From CAVYEM01 sp963767635 (GTDB lineage Bacteria > Vulcanimicrobiota > Vulcanimicrobiia > Vulcanimicrobiales > Vulcanimicrobiaceae), in contig CAVYEM010000003.1 in the NCBI GenBank assembly GCA_963767635.1, forward strand, positions 186,001 to 250,000: DNA of 64,000 nucleotides. Direction: 5' to 3'. The notes beneath the pieces are model-generated. The model was not told the DNA's origin and searched no databases. It saw only the letters and a program-made list of their open reading frames with translations. Position numbers and translations under genes: made by a program. Below are positions 26,843-35,810 of this stretch, piece by piece. The first letter of the stretch is position 1. Each line of letters begins with the position of its first letter.

Positions 26843-28595
26843 TTCGGCGCTCAAACGCTCTTGCGGCGCGTTGCGGTCAGACCAGGTGGGAAGCCGCGTC
26901 GAGCTGAGCGGCTGGGTGAACCGCAGACGCGACCACGGCGGTTTGATCTTTGTCGACATTCGGGACCGCGGGGGCATTACGCAGATCGTCTTCGATCCGC
27001 AGCATCCCTCGTTCGACCAGGCCCAGCATCTGCGCCATGAAGACGTGATTCGCATAGGCGGGCTCGTGCGCTCGCGTCCGGCGGGAACCGAAAACGAAAA
27101 GCTCGCAACCGGACAGGTCGAGGTCGGCGTCGACGAACTGGAGGTGCTCAGCCGGTCCCTCGTGCCGCCCTTTCCCATAAACACAGACGACGACGTCGAC
27201 GAGAATCTGCGCCTGGAGTACCGGTATTTGGACCTTCGACGGCCGCGCTTGCAGCGCAATATCACCGTGCGGCACAAGATCGTCAAGGCGATGCGCGATT
27301 TTTTCGACGAACGGGAATTTCTGGAAATAGAGACGCCGATGCTCATCAAGTCCACGCCTGAAGGCGCGCGCGACTATTTGGTGCCGAGCCGAATCTACAA
27401 CGGTTCGTTTTACGCGCTTCCCCAATCTCCGCAGATTCTCAAGCAGATTCTGATGATCGCGGGCTTCGGCCGCTACATGCAGATCGCGCGCTGCATGCGC
27501 GACGAAGACCAGCGCGCCGATCGGCAACCCGAGTTCACGCAAATCGACGTCGAGCTCTCCTTTGCCGGTCAAGAAGAAGTGCTGGACCTCATGGAGTCGT
27601 GCATGCGGTACGTCTGGAAACGCGTGCTCGACGTCGATCTGGAGCCATTTCCGCGCTTCACCCACGCTCAGGTGCTCGCGCGATTCGGGAGCGATAAACC
27701 GGACCTGCGTTTCGGCTTGGAGCTCCAGCAAGCCGGCGATATTTTCACCGGCACGGAATTCGGTGTTTTCAGGTCGGTGCTCGAAGGCGGAGGTGCCATC
27801 GTGGCGCTGCGTTATCCGGGCGGCGCTTCGCTCTCGCGTCGCGATTTCGACGCGCTGGGCGAGCTCGCAAAGCAAAACGGCGCAAAAGGTCTGGTGTGGA
27901 TCGCGCTCGGTGCTGACGGCACGAAGAGTTCCGCCGCCAAGTTCGTAGGCGAGGCGCACGTCGCGCAGCTGCGGCAGCGAACGCAAGCGCAATCCGGCGA
28001 TGCCGTGCTGCTCTTTGCCGACGCTCGCGAGGCCGCGCTGACGGTCGCCGGCAAGATGCGCGGCGAAATCGGCGAGCGTTGCGGCTTGCGCGATCCGCAG
28101 GCCTACGCGTTTGCATGGGTGACCGACTTCCCATTGTTCGAAATCGACGAGGGGACGGGGCGGCCTGCGCCCGCGCATCATCCCTTTACCGCGCCGGCTC
28201 CCGGCGAATGGGAACTGATCGACACGGATCCTCTGGCGATGCGCGCGCAGCACTACGACATGGTGCTCAACGGTTACGAGCTCGGCAGCGGATCGATTCG
28301 CATTCACAAGCCCGAATTTCAGCGTCGAGTTTTTCAGATGCTGGGCATGACCACCGAGCAGATCGACGAGCGCTTCGGGTTCTTCATCCGCGCGCTGGAC
28401 TACGGTGCTCCGCCGCACGGCGGCATGGCGCTCGGCATCGATCGCATCGCGATGCTGGCGGTGGGCGAGACGAGCATTCGCGACGTTATCGCATTCCCGA
28501 AGAACCAGCTGGCGCGAGACGTAATGATGGACGCACCCTCCGCCGTCCCGGGGCGGCTGTTGCAGGATCTCGGTCTGGCCCCGACCGGCGTGTAA
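26832..28595 (+). CDS. aspS: Aspartyl-tRNA synthetase
   Basis: The 587-residue protein is a bacterial-type AspRS. It has an OB-fold anticodon domain (VGSRVELSGWVNRRRDHGGLIFVDIRDRGG), class II motif 1, the QSPQILKQILMIAG and RYMQIARCMRDEDQRADRQPEFTQIDVELSF motif 2 region, the GAD insertion (residues ~290-430) and motif 3 PPHGGMALGIDRIAML. It charges tRNA-Asp, and may be non-discriminating if the organism uses amidotransferase for tRNA-Asn, which cannot be judged here. Coupling to a surface-glycan operon is odd but clear from the 11-base overlap. Confidence 0.95.
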   Translation: MASSSALKRSCGALRSDQVGSRVELSGWVNRRRDHGGLIFVDIRDRGGITQIVFDPQHPSFDQAQHLRHEDVIRIGGLVRSRPAGTENEKLATGQVEVGVDELEVLSRSLVPPFPINTDDDVDENLRLEYRYLDLRRPRLQRNITVRHKIVKAMRDFFDEREFLEIETPMLIKSTPEGARDYLVPSRIYNGSFYALPQSPQILKQILMIAGFGRYMQIARCMRDEDQRADRQPEFTQIDVELSFAGQEEVLDLMESCMRYVWKRVLDVDLEPFPRFTHAQVLARFGSDKPDLRFGLELQQAGDIFTGTEFGVFRSVLEGGGAIVALRYPGGASLSRRDFDALGELAKQNGAKGLVWIALGADGTKSSAAKFVGEAHVAQLRQRTQAQSGDAVLLFADAREAALTVAGKMRGEIGERCGLRDPQAYAFAWVTDFPLFEIDEGTGRPAPAHHPFTAPAPGEWELIDTDPLAMRAQHYDMVLNGYELGSGSIRIHKPEFQRRVFQMLGMTTEQIDERFGFFIRALDYGAPPHGGMALGIDRIAMLAVGETSIRDVIAFPKNQLARDVMMDAPSAVPGRLLQDLGLAPTGV

Positions 28596-28646
28596 AGGGT
28601 TGGATCGCTGAAATGCGGCGCCGATGCGCCGATAACGACCTACGAG

Positions 28647-29009
28647 ATGCATCGAATCCGGATTCTCGCCGCAGCCCTCGCGTTGGCGGGCGGCGTGCTC
28701 GTCTTCGCGTTTTCGCACGCGCGCGCCGCAGGCGGCCAATCCTGCGGCGAAACCACGTTTTCGAAGGACGGCGTGGTGTACCGCGTCCTGTTCGCCAAAA
28801 ACGGCGCCGTGCAGGCGTACGACCTCTCGCAGAGCACGCACAACGTCGAACAAGATCACGACGTGCTCAAGGATCTGCAGGAGCGCTACGGGCCGGCGGG
28901 CATAAACGCGCCTGCGCCCCAGATCGTCAGTTATCGTCCCGGAACGGGAGGCATGATGATCCCGGACAAAGCCGTCGATTCATGCGGCCGCGTCAGCGAT
29001 TTTCATTGA
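28647..29009 (+). CDS. Small exported protein of unknown function
   Basis: The 120-residue protein starts with a signal peptide (basic MHRIRI, hydrophobic 7-23, AxA-type cleavage near residue 27). The mature part is about 93 residues with two cysteines (GQSCGET and VDSCGRV) that could form a disulphide. I do not recognise a family. It follows aspS after 51 bases and ends in front of repeat B, where it converges with the udg gene. Confidence 0.6.
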   Translation: MHRIRILAAALALAGGVLVFAFSHARAAGGQSCGETTFSKDGVVYRVLFAKNGAVQAYDLSQSTHNVEQDHDVLKDLQERYGPAGINAPAPQIVSYRPGTGGMMIPDKAVDSCGRVSDFH

Positions 29010-29023
29010 GCTTCTTCCAGTTA

Positions 29024-29050
29024 GTAACCGATGGCCCGAAGGGCCACATG
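29024..29050 (+). repeat. Short palindromic repeat B, copy 2, between convergent genes
   Basis: GTAACCGATGGCCC then GAAGGGCCACATG matches the inverted copy at 8514-8540. TGGCCC (29032-29037) and GGGCCA (29041-29046) form a 6-bp hairpin with a GAA loop. Being between convergent genes it could act as a bidirectional transcription brake, although no U-tract follows. Confidence 0.55.
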
Positions 29051-29111
29051 TAACGCATCAAAATTATCGGGCGCAGGAGGCCGGAGCCCCGGCGGCTTTG
29101 CCATTTTCACC

Positions 29112-29810
29112 TTAGGATACTAGCAATTCACGCGCCCGCGTAAAAATTGCATCGAACATCGCCACCGTGAGTTTGCCCGTGTTGGTGTTCTGCCGGCTTG
29201 GATGAAACGAGGCAATGGCGGTGATGATGCGCGACTCCTTGCGCGCCTCGATCTCGACGCCGTGCCCGAAACGCGGCCGCGCAGGCTCGATCCGGAAACC
29301 GTTCTCGCGCAGCGCATCGAGTGCGGCTTTCGCGCCGATCGCGCCCAGGCCAACGATGACGCGCGCACGGCGCAACAATCCCAGCTCGTGTACCAAATAG
29401 GGGAAGCAGCGGCGAAGTTCCGCGGGCGTCGGCTTGTTCTGCGGCGGTGCGCAGCGGAGCGCAGCGGTGATGACGCAATCGCGCAGCAGGAGCCCGTCCT
29501 GGGCGCTGACCGATGCCGGTTGGCTGGCAAATCCCGCGCGATGGAGCGCGGGATACAAAAAATCCCCGGACCCATCGCCGGTGAACATGCGGCCGGTGCG
29601 ATTGCTGCCGTGCGCCCCGGGCGCCAGACCGACCAGAACCAGGCGCGCACCGGGATCGCCGAAGGCGGGAACGGGTTTGCCCCAATACGTCCAGTCGCGG
29701 TACGCGCGTTTTCTTTCGGCGGCAACCTGCTCGCAGTACACGCGCAGTTCGGGGCATTTGGTGCAGCGCACGACTTCTTGCTGGAGCGCCTCGAATTTGC
29801 CCGTAGCCAT
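29112..29810 (-). CDS. Uracil-DNA glycosylase, family 5 (UdgB-like)
   Basis: The 232-residue protein has iron-sulphur-type cysteines (VRCTKCPELRVYC and later LRC), the glycosylase motif LVGLAPGAHGSNRTGRMFTGDGSG and the C-terminal SFHPSRQNTNTGKLT. The motif GLAPGAHGSNRTGRMFTGD is that of family 5 enzymes, which lack the catalytic Asp/Asn of other families and remove uracil and other deaminated bases. The ATG at 29810 comes three bases after the trmL stop; the longer open frame upstream is antisense to nothing useful and overlaps trmL. It is the last gene of a six-gene minus operon. Confidence 0.88.
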   Translation of the reverse strand: MATGKFEALQQEVVRCTKCPELRVYCEQVAAERKRAYRDWTYWGKPVPAFGDPGARLVLVGLAPGAHGSNRTGRMFTGDGSGDFLYPALHRAGFASQPASVSAQDGLLLRDCVITAALRCAPPQNKPTPAELRRCFPYLVHELGLLRRARVIVGLGAIGAKAALDALRENGFRIEPARPRFGHGVEIEARKESRIITAIASFHPSRQNTNTGKLTVAMFDAIFTRARELLVS

Positions 29811-29812
29811 CG

Positions 29813-30322
29813 TTACACCAGCTCCGGAAAATTCAGCCGCGCCAGCGCCGCGTACGCAACGATGCCGGCTGCGGTCGAGAGGTTGAGGCTGCGAACTGCC
29901 GCAGGGCGCTGCGGAATGCGAAGAACGCGATCCGGATAGGCATCGATCAACGGCTGCGGCAAGCCTGCCGTCTCCTTTCCAAACACCAGTACGTCGCCCT
30001 TCTCGAACGGTGCCTGCGCATACGGAAGCCGTCCGCGGGTTGAAAGATACCAGCGCTGCAGCTGCGCGGTGCATTCCAAGAACGCGTCCAGGCTGCGGTG
30101 CACGCAAACGTCCACGTGCTTCCAATAGTCCAAGCCTGCGCGTTTGAGCGCCCGATCGTCGATGCGGAATCCCAGCGGCTCAACCAGATGCAGCCGGCAT
30201 CCCGTAGCGGCGCAGAGGCGGGCGACGTTGCCGGTGTTCGGGGGTATCTGCGGTTCGACGAGGGCGATGTGCAATGGCGCGTCGCCGCGCACGCCCGCGG
30301 TCACGCTATCTTGCGGCTGCAT
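29813..30322 (-). CDS. trmL: tRNA (cytidine/uridine-34-2'-O)-methyltransferase
   Basis: The 169-residue SPOUT protein has LHIALVEPQIPPNTGNVARLCAATG, the later VLVFGKETAGLP and the knot region RIPQRPAAVRSLNLSTAAGIVAYAAL. These are the TrmL/YibK signatures for 2'-O-methylation of the tRNA wobble base. The start is the ATG at 30322, overlapping the stop of the C39 gene by one base. An open frame of over 1000 codons covering this gene and the next two is artificial: it crosses two frame breaks. Confidence 0.92.
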   Translation of the reverse strand: MQPQDSVTAGVRGDAPLHIALVEPQIPPNTGNVARLCAATGCRLHLVEPLGFRIDDRALKRAGLDYWKHVDVCVHRSLDAFLECTAQLQRWYLSTRGRLPYAQAPFEKGDVLVFGKETAGLPQPLIDAYPDRVLRIPQRPAAVRSLNLSTAAGIVAYAALARLNFPELV

Positions 30323-31189
30323 CAAGAATTGACGAGCGAGAGAAAATCGCGTCCTACGGGCGCAACCGCATACGCAATCCCGTTGTTGCGTTGCCAAATA
30401 CGTTCGATCGCGGCGCGCGGATACACCATTCGCACGTTCGGCGCCGCCGGGTCGTTCATCGCGCAGTCGCCGTTCTGCGTGAAGCCGCAGAGCACGGCGA
30501 GATGGCCGTCGGAATGTTCGATCGGCGCCTGCGGCAATTCGTGCGCCGTCCAACCGTACGAGAGCGCCACCGGAATGCCCGCATCGATCAAACGCTGTGC
30601 GTGCTCCAAATTGCGCAGGTACGCGACGGCAGCGCGCAGCCCCAGACTTCCGCTGAATGCAACGTTGAACGCCCAGTTTCCGGTGCCGTTGTACGCGCGA
30701 TCGAACACCGCGCGGGCCGTCGTGGGCACGTCGTAGTCCAAGCCATGGTACGCGTTGAGCATCGACAAGCTCAGCCGGACTGCACCACCCGCGTTCCCCT
30801 TCGACGACGTATTGGGAACGGGCCGGCACGTCCAAGATGCGGGCCTTCCCGATGAAGGGCAGCGAGCGCTGCGTGCGTGCGGGACTCGCGAACGCGATCG
30901 CCTGGAATTCGACGCGCGCCGCGCGAGCTTCGATTCCGTCGAACGGCGTCGAGCTTTTGATGACGTCCACGTCGACGCGCACCTCGCCGTGCTGCGGACT
31001 GAACGAGCGGCGCCCCTCTGCGCTCCATTGTGCGTACTGCAGCCACGGCGTCGCCGGAACGTGCGCGCGCAGCAGGCGAAATTCAAGCGTGCCCGCATCC
31101 GTGAGCGTATTCCAGCTGAGCACGCCTTCCCGCGCCGGTTCAAAATGCAGCTCGGCCTGTTCCTCGATGCCCGTACGCAGCACGAGCAA
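30322..31189 (-). CDS. C39-like cysteine peptidase (Peptidase_C39_2 type), one-base frame break
   Basis: The N-terminal ~130 residues form a beta-rich domain (WLQYAQWSAEGRR ... VRVDVDVI). The papain-like domain follows: SQYVVEGERGWCSPA with the catalytic Cys, then NAYHGLDYDVPT, NGTGNWAFNVAFS and the histidine in SDGHLAVLCGFT with NDPAAPNVR. One extra base (G at 30772, just before AGCT) separates CSPA from SLSMLNAYHG; removing it restores the family sequence. The start is TTG 31189 or GTG 31183. No signal peptide is visible. The span fits 289 codons plus one. It follows a peptide-binding protein, so it probably cleaves imported or cell-wall peptides. Confidence 0.75.
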
Positions 31190-31193
31190 TCGG

Positions 31194-32821
31194 TTAGATT
31201 TCCCACTGCCACGAATTCCACGTGTCTTGTATGAATGCGGCGGGACGATAGTTTTTGAGATCGCTGTTGACGGCGGTGTATTCGTTCTCCCAGTAAAAAT
31301 ACTGCGAGGGAACCAGCTGATGAATGCGCTCCTCCTCCTGCTGGTAATACGCCTTACGCTTAGCGCGGTCGAACGTCGAATTTGCCAGCTCGGAGGTGCG
31401 GTTGACGATGGGATCGTTGAGCCAAACCGTGTTGGCGCCGTTGGGGGGAATGAACTTGCCGTTCCACAATCCCCGGTTGTCCGGATCGGGTCCGTTCGTT
31501 TCGATGCTCCATTCCAAATCGTATTTCCCGGTGTAGAGCGGTCCGTCTTGGGCGAAGAGCAGACTCGTCGGATAATTGCGAATTGCGACGTCGATTCCGT
31601 ACGGCCGCACTGGCTTTGGATTTGGACTTCGGCTTGCTGGTTCTCTTGCTTTTCCGTGTTCGTCGAAATAGTGATGTGCATCGCGAGGCTGCCTTTGTGC
31701 AGCACGCCGTCGCTGCCCACGGACCAACCTGCTTGCGCCAGCAGGCGCTTTGCGCCGGCGGGATCGTAGCGGTACGGCTCAATCTTGGGAGCGGCCCACA
31801 GCTGCGGGTAGACGTCGCTCACCGCCAGCGTGTTGTAGCCGTGGTACACCGTGTCGTTGATGCGCTTCCAGTTGACGGCCTCGAGCAAGGCAAGCCGCAC
31901 GCGCGCATCGTGCAGCTGCGGACGGCTGGTGTTGATGCCCATGTGGCGCCAATTCGCGATGAGCTTCTTGATCACGGTGATGCCGTGGACTTGCGGCAGC
32001 CGCGCGATGTCGTTCTCGTCCACGCCGAGGTAGACGTCCACTTCATGCGTCTGCAGTTGCGCAAAGAGCGTATTGACGTTGGGAACGATCTTCCACACGA
32101 TCTTCCGCAGCTTGGGGCGTCCGCGGAAGTAATAGGGATTCGGCGTGAAGATCAGCGAGGCGCCATGGTTCCACTGCTGCAGCACGTACGGCCCGCTGGA
32201 GAGTGGATGCCCGTTGAAGGCGGCGCGGTTGATGTCCGGCAGCTTTGCGAGCAAATGCACGGGCAGCGGCGGATACGCCGCCCCTCCGGCCACGCCGAAC
32301 ATGCCTAAGATGGAGGCGTCCACACGATTGAGGCGGACGATGAGGGTGTACGGATCCGGCGTTCGCACCCACGCGATTTCGTCCCACCCGTAGCGCGTTT
32401 TCGTGTTGTTGGCGGGATTCATCACGGCGTGATAGGTAAATACCCAATCCTGCACCGTGAGAGGTACGCCGTCCGACCAGCGCACGTTGCGGCGCAGGTG
32501 AAACGTCAGCGTCTTGCCGTCTTTGCTGATGCCGCCGTTTTGGTAACTCGGAACCTGCGTGGCGAGATCCGGGATGTAGTTGCCGTTGTCGTCGTATCTG
32601 AGCCAGCTCGAGTAAATTAAGCCGGCCACTTGATCCGTGGCGTCGGTGTGCGCGAACATCGGATTCAGACTGTCCGGTTCGTCGGGATTGCCCACGCGCA
32701 GTACTCCGGCGATCGTCCACGGGTTGCGTGTTCCGGGGCGGTGCGAGGGCTGCGTTTTGCTGCACCCGCACAGGAGCAAGCTCAGCACGGCAGCGAGCGC
32801 GAAACAGATGCGAACGTTCAT
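31194..32821 (-). CDS. Peptide/solute-binding lipoprotein (SBP family 5), one-base frame break
   Basis: The start at 32821 gives a lipoprotein signal (LSLLLCGC lipobox, Cys20) and the family-5 substrate-binding pattern: RVGNPDEPDSLNPMFAHTDAT, GKTLTFHLRRNVRWSDGVPLTVQDWVFTY and SGPYVLQQWNHG. At 31609/31610 one base is missing; adding C gives CAGCTG and joins QIQSQ to LRPYGIDVAIRNYP, the expected strand. The frame then continues to 31194. It would capture oligopeptides or similar ligands for an ABC importer, but no permease or ATPase genes adjoin it. Confidence 0.82.
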
Positions 32822-33888
32822 GCAGTGACCTCGGCGCAGAGAGGGCTGCGCTTGCGCAGCTGCGGCGCGATAGCGTCCCACAGCGCGTGCGGCCCGAAGC
32901 GGACGACGTCGTCTGCGGGCAAGCCGCTTTCCTTACGCGCTCGAGCGATTTCTTCACAGGCACGCGATTCTGAAAGCCCGTGCGTATTCAACGCCAAGCC
33001 CACGACGGGCGCGGGCTTCACCGTCGCGCAGATCGCTTCGTACGTCGTGATGAGTTCGCCGTACGAAAGAATCGGCGTTTCAAATACTTCGATGCGCGTG
33101 CGCACCGGATCGACGACGAGCAACAGGCAGTCGGGTGCGGCGCCGAACATCAGCGCCAGCGTTACCGGCGCGTACGCGGGGTGGTTGATGCCGCCTTGCC
33201 CTTCGACCAGAATGTAATCCGGCTGCCGGCGCGCGGCTTCCAGAACGATCTGCTCGCTCGCGCCGGTTGCGAAGTCCGAAATGACGCGATCGATTGCGAT
33301 GCCCCAGCCCGCAATCATGATGCCGGTCTGCCCGGTGGGAACGAACTGCGCGCGTTTACCGCTTTGGGCGGCCGCTCCCGCAAGTTCCAGCATGACCGTC
33401 ATCTTCCCGACGGCGCAATCGTTGCCGACCGCCAGCAAAACCGGCGCGCGCACGCCATACGCCTCGCCGCTGAACAACGGCACGTCCGGCGGCCGGCGCA
33501 CGTCCCAAATGCTCGCGTCATGCTCGCGCGCCGCGCGCGCGAACTGCGGATCCTCCGCCATCATGTCGTGCAGCCCGTTGACGATCTCCAGGCCTGCCCG
33601 GATGGCGACCAACACTTCCTCGCGCCACTCTTGCGGCAGCCTTCCACCCTTTGGCGCCGTGCCGATCAGCAGCGAGGTCGGCGTAAAGATCAGGCCTTGC
33701 GCAACGTCGGCAACAATTGGGGCGTCGCTGTGCAGGTACGGTACGACCTCGCTGACTCGAGCGCCGGCGCATGAAGGATCGACGACGGCGACGATTTCAT
33801 CGCTGCCGTAACGAATGACGCCGTGTGCAGTTTTTGCGTCGTCTTTGAACTGATGCGGCGCGAGGACGAGATACCGGCGTTTATGCAA
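32818..33888 (-). CDS. DUF1611 protein, DgcN-like (P-loop)
   Basis: The 356-residue protein has a Rossmann-like N-terminal part and a DUF1611 P-loop NTPase part with GNDCAVGKMTVMLEL at about residue 155, FVPTGQTGIMIAGWG and YILVEGQGGINHPAY. Members of this family (DgcN) work with an enolase-family racemase (DgcA) in D-glutamate metabolism in some bacteria, and here the next upstream gene encodes just such an enzyme, overlapping it by 8 bases. The function is therefore a good inference, not a demonstration. Its stop overlaps the start of the binding-protein gene. Confidence 0.8.
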   Translation of the reverse strand: MHKRRYLVLAPHQFKDDAKTAHGVIRYGSDEIVAVVDPSCAGARVSEVVPYLHSDAPIVADVAQGLIFTPTSLLIGTAPKGGRLPQEWREEVLVAIRAGLEIVNGLHDMMAEDPQFARAAREHDASIWDVRRPPDVPLFSGEAYGVRAPVLLAVGNDCAVGKMTVMLELAGAAAQSGKRAQFVPTGQTGIMIAGWGIAIDRVISDFATGASEQIVLEAARRQPDYILVEGQGGINHPAYAPVTLALMFGAAPDCLLLVVDPVRTRIEVFETPILSYGELITTYEAICATVKPAPVVGLALNTHGLSESRACEEIARARKESGLPADDVVRFGPHALWDAIAPQLRKRSPLCAEVTA

Positions 33889-34912
33889 CGCCGGCCTGCT
33901 CCCGGACCCCTAAGCCGGGACCGTCGGGCAAGACGATCTTGCCGTTGTCATACGTAATGCCCTCGAAGGGATCGTCCTTGGTCAAAAACGGTCCGTCGAT
34001 ATCGGCCCAGTCCACCAGTGGAGAGATGTGCGCGGCGGCAGTAGCGGAGATCTGGCTCTCCACCATGCATCCCAGCATGACCTTGAATCCAAGGGCACGC
34101 GCCGTGTCGATCATGCGGACCGCTCCCCGGATGCCCCCCGTCTTCGCGAGCTTCACGTTGACGCCGTCCACGCATCCATAGAGCTTCGGGAGGTCGCCGG
34201 CCTGGAGGGAATCCTCGTCCGTGACGATGGGAATCGGCGAGCGTTCTTTGACGTACCGTAATTGCTCGGGATGTCCGGCCGGAATCGGCTGCTCGCAGAA
34301 CTCGAGCTCGAAGCGCTTCAATTCGGTAAGAACGCGCACGGCTTGTTCGGCACTCCAGCCCTCGTTCGCGTCGATTCGAATCGTGCCCCCATATTGCGAG
34401 CGGATCATCTCTATCGTCGCAATCTCTTGGGCGACGCTGCCGGCGCCGAGTTTGACCTTTATCACCGGATGGCCCGCGATCTCACGCACTTTGCGCATCG
34501 TCGTTTCGGGATCGGCGATCCCAATCGTAAACGACGTTACCGGCGTCCGCCGCGGGTCCAATCCCAGCAGGCGGTAAAGCGGCTTGCCGCAATCCTTTCC
34601 GATGAGATCGTGCAGCGCGATGTCGAGCCCGCAGCGAGCGGCGGGCGGAATGTCGGAAGTGAGCAGCTCGTCCAGCAAATACGGATCTTGCGCGCGTAAC
34701 GGATGCTCTTGAAAATAGGCGAGCACCGTTTCTACCGATTCGCCGTAACGGGCAATGGGAACCGACTCGCCGAGGCCTTCAAGGCCGTTCCACGCAACCC
34801 GAAAGACGGCCGTGCGCGCTTCGTCTTCGGTCCCCCGTGCAATTCTGAAGGGGTGAACGAGCGCGAGTTCAAGCGTAGTCATCGACAATGAGAGAGACAT
34901 GGCGTGGACCAT
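33881..34912 (-). CDS. Enolase-superfamily amino acid/dipeptide epimerase (DgcA or L-Ala-D/L-Glu epimerase type)
   Basis: The 343-residue protein has the muconate-lactonising enzyme fold. The general-base KxK is in VIKVKLGAG. The three metal ligands are in RIDANEGW, EFCEQP and VTDEDS, the second lysine is in VKLAKTGGI and the end motif is MVESQIS. These fit L-Ala-D/L-Glu epimerases and the DgcA group. It heads the minus operon with the DUF1611 gene, a peptide-binding lipoprotein and a peptidase, pointing to turnover of cell-wall or D-amino-acid-containing peptides. Three ATGs lie within 11 codons (34912, 34900, 34882); the start is uncertain. Confidence 0.82.
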   Translation of the reverse strand: MVHAMSLSLSMTTLELALVHPFRIARGTEDEARTAVFRVAWNGLEGLGESVPIARYGESVETVLAYFQEHPLRAQDPYLLDELLTSDIPPAARCGLDIALHDLIGKDCGKPLYRLLGLDPRRTPVTSFTIGIADPETTMRKVREIAGHPVIKVKLGAGSVAQEIATIEMIRSQYGGTIRIDANEGWSAEQAVRVLTELKRFELEFCEQPIPAGHPEQLRYVKERSPIPIVTDEDSLQAGDLPKLYGCVDGVNVKLAKTGGIRGAVRMIDTARALGFKVMLGCMVESQISATAAAHISPLVDWADIDGPFLTKDDPFEGITYDNGKIVLPDGPGLGVREQAGVA

Positions 34913-35013
34913 TCCACCGCGCAGGGTGAGGTCCTCGACTTGCTTGGCGCGCCTTCGGTTGTCCCAGACGTTGTCGCGGCTGGAGCCTATCGCTTTATCC
35001 TACTCGGCGCGGG

Positions 35014-35205
35014 CTACTGGTCGTCGTCCTCTTGAGGTTCCCGGCTGATTGCCGAGTCCGCCGTCCCGCGCTCTTCGGACGGTTCGCCGTCCGCCGTGCC
35101 CGCGGTATTGCCGTGTTGCGTGCGCAGGCGCTCTTCTTGCGAGAGCGTCCTGCTCCCGTAGTCGCTGGGGTGACCCGTTAAATTTTCGCGCTGACGTTCT
35201 TCCAT
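35014..35205 (-). CDS. Small acidic, probably disordered protein
   Basis: ATG at 35205 gives 63 residues rich in E, D, R, S, G and T with almost no hydrophobic residues (MEERQRENLTGHPSDYG ... QEDDDQ). GGAAGG precedes the start at a suitable distance, which favours a real gene over chance. No family is recognised. Proteins like this are often stress-related. The 101 bases between its stop and the epimerase start show nothing else. Confidence 0.5.
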   Translation of the reverse strand: MEERQRENLTGHPSDYGSRTLSQEERLRTQHGNTAGTADGEPSEERGTADSAISREPQEDDDQ

Positions 35206-35248
35206 ATCGCACCTTCCCTGCGCGAATCTACCCATGGCGGGATGAAAC

Positions 35249-35692
35249 TCACCGCGACACCGGCGTGGCGACGCGGAACGTCGTTCCGCGGTGATCGAAT
35301 CGAACGGCCTCTCCCAACGTTTCTGCTGCATGCCGCTCGGATCCGCAGATGACGCGCCGCTCTTCGAGCGTATCGTAGCCCCTCACCGTTCGAGCGGCCA
35401 GCGCAGATTCGCGGCGCGGCGCTTCGACGGCGTGCGCGATTTCGTGGCCCAGTCCCAACGCCGGTGATTGCGTTCCGCCGCGCGTCGTGCGCAGCGCGCT
35501 GTACGGATCCCACGCGATCACGTCATGCGAAGGATCGAAATGATCGTCGTTGCGGTGATTGATCTCCAGACGAAACCGCCGCTTTGCATGTTGCAGTCGA
35601 CCCAAGAGCGCTCGCTCTTGCGGGTCCCGGCACAAATACGCTTTAGCGAGCGTAAAGTCGGCGCGGCCGCTTGCCGGAATCGTAATCGCCAT
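35249..35692 (-). CDS. Putative zinc metallopeptidase-like protein (HExxH)
   Basis: The 147-residue protein contains a zincin motif GHEIAHAVE at about residue 80, followed by the acidic/glutamate-rich stretch YDTLEERRVICGSERHAAETLGEAVRFDH. The HExxH plus downstream ERxxA.E pattern resembles the M91/NleD-like toxin peptidase group. No signal peptide is seen. Together with the small acidic protein beside it this may form an accessory pair, but that is a guess from position. Confidence 0.55.
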   Translation of the reverse strand: MAITIPASGRADFTLAKAYLCRDPQERALLGRLQHAKRRFRLEINHRNDDHFDPSHDVIAWDPYSALRTTRGGTQSPALGLGHEIAHAVEAPRRESALAARTVRGYDTLEERRVICGSERHAAETLGEAVRFDHRGTTFRVATPVSR

Positions 35693-35810
35693 GGCTCACG
35701 TTCACGCGTAAACGTGCCAAGACAAGGCTTGACCGCAGTGATACAGTTAGGAGCGTCGACTGCGCGTAGCGCGCACCGCACCATAGGTGCTGGACCAACG
35801 AGATGACCTA

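Noticed and set aside
29813..32881. An open frame of over 1000 codons read as one protein
   Set aside because: It is a chance fusion across two one-base breaks: binding lipoprotein, part of the C39 peptidase and TrmL are three genes with their own starts.
35729..35760. TTGACC as a -35 box for the RNA candidate
   Set aside because: No -10 box at suitable spacing.
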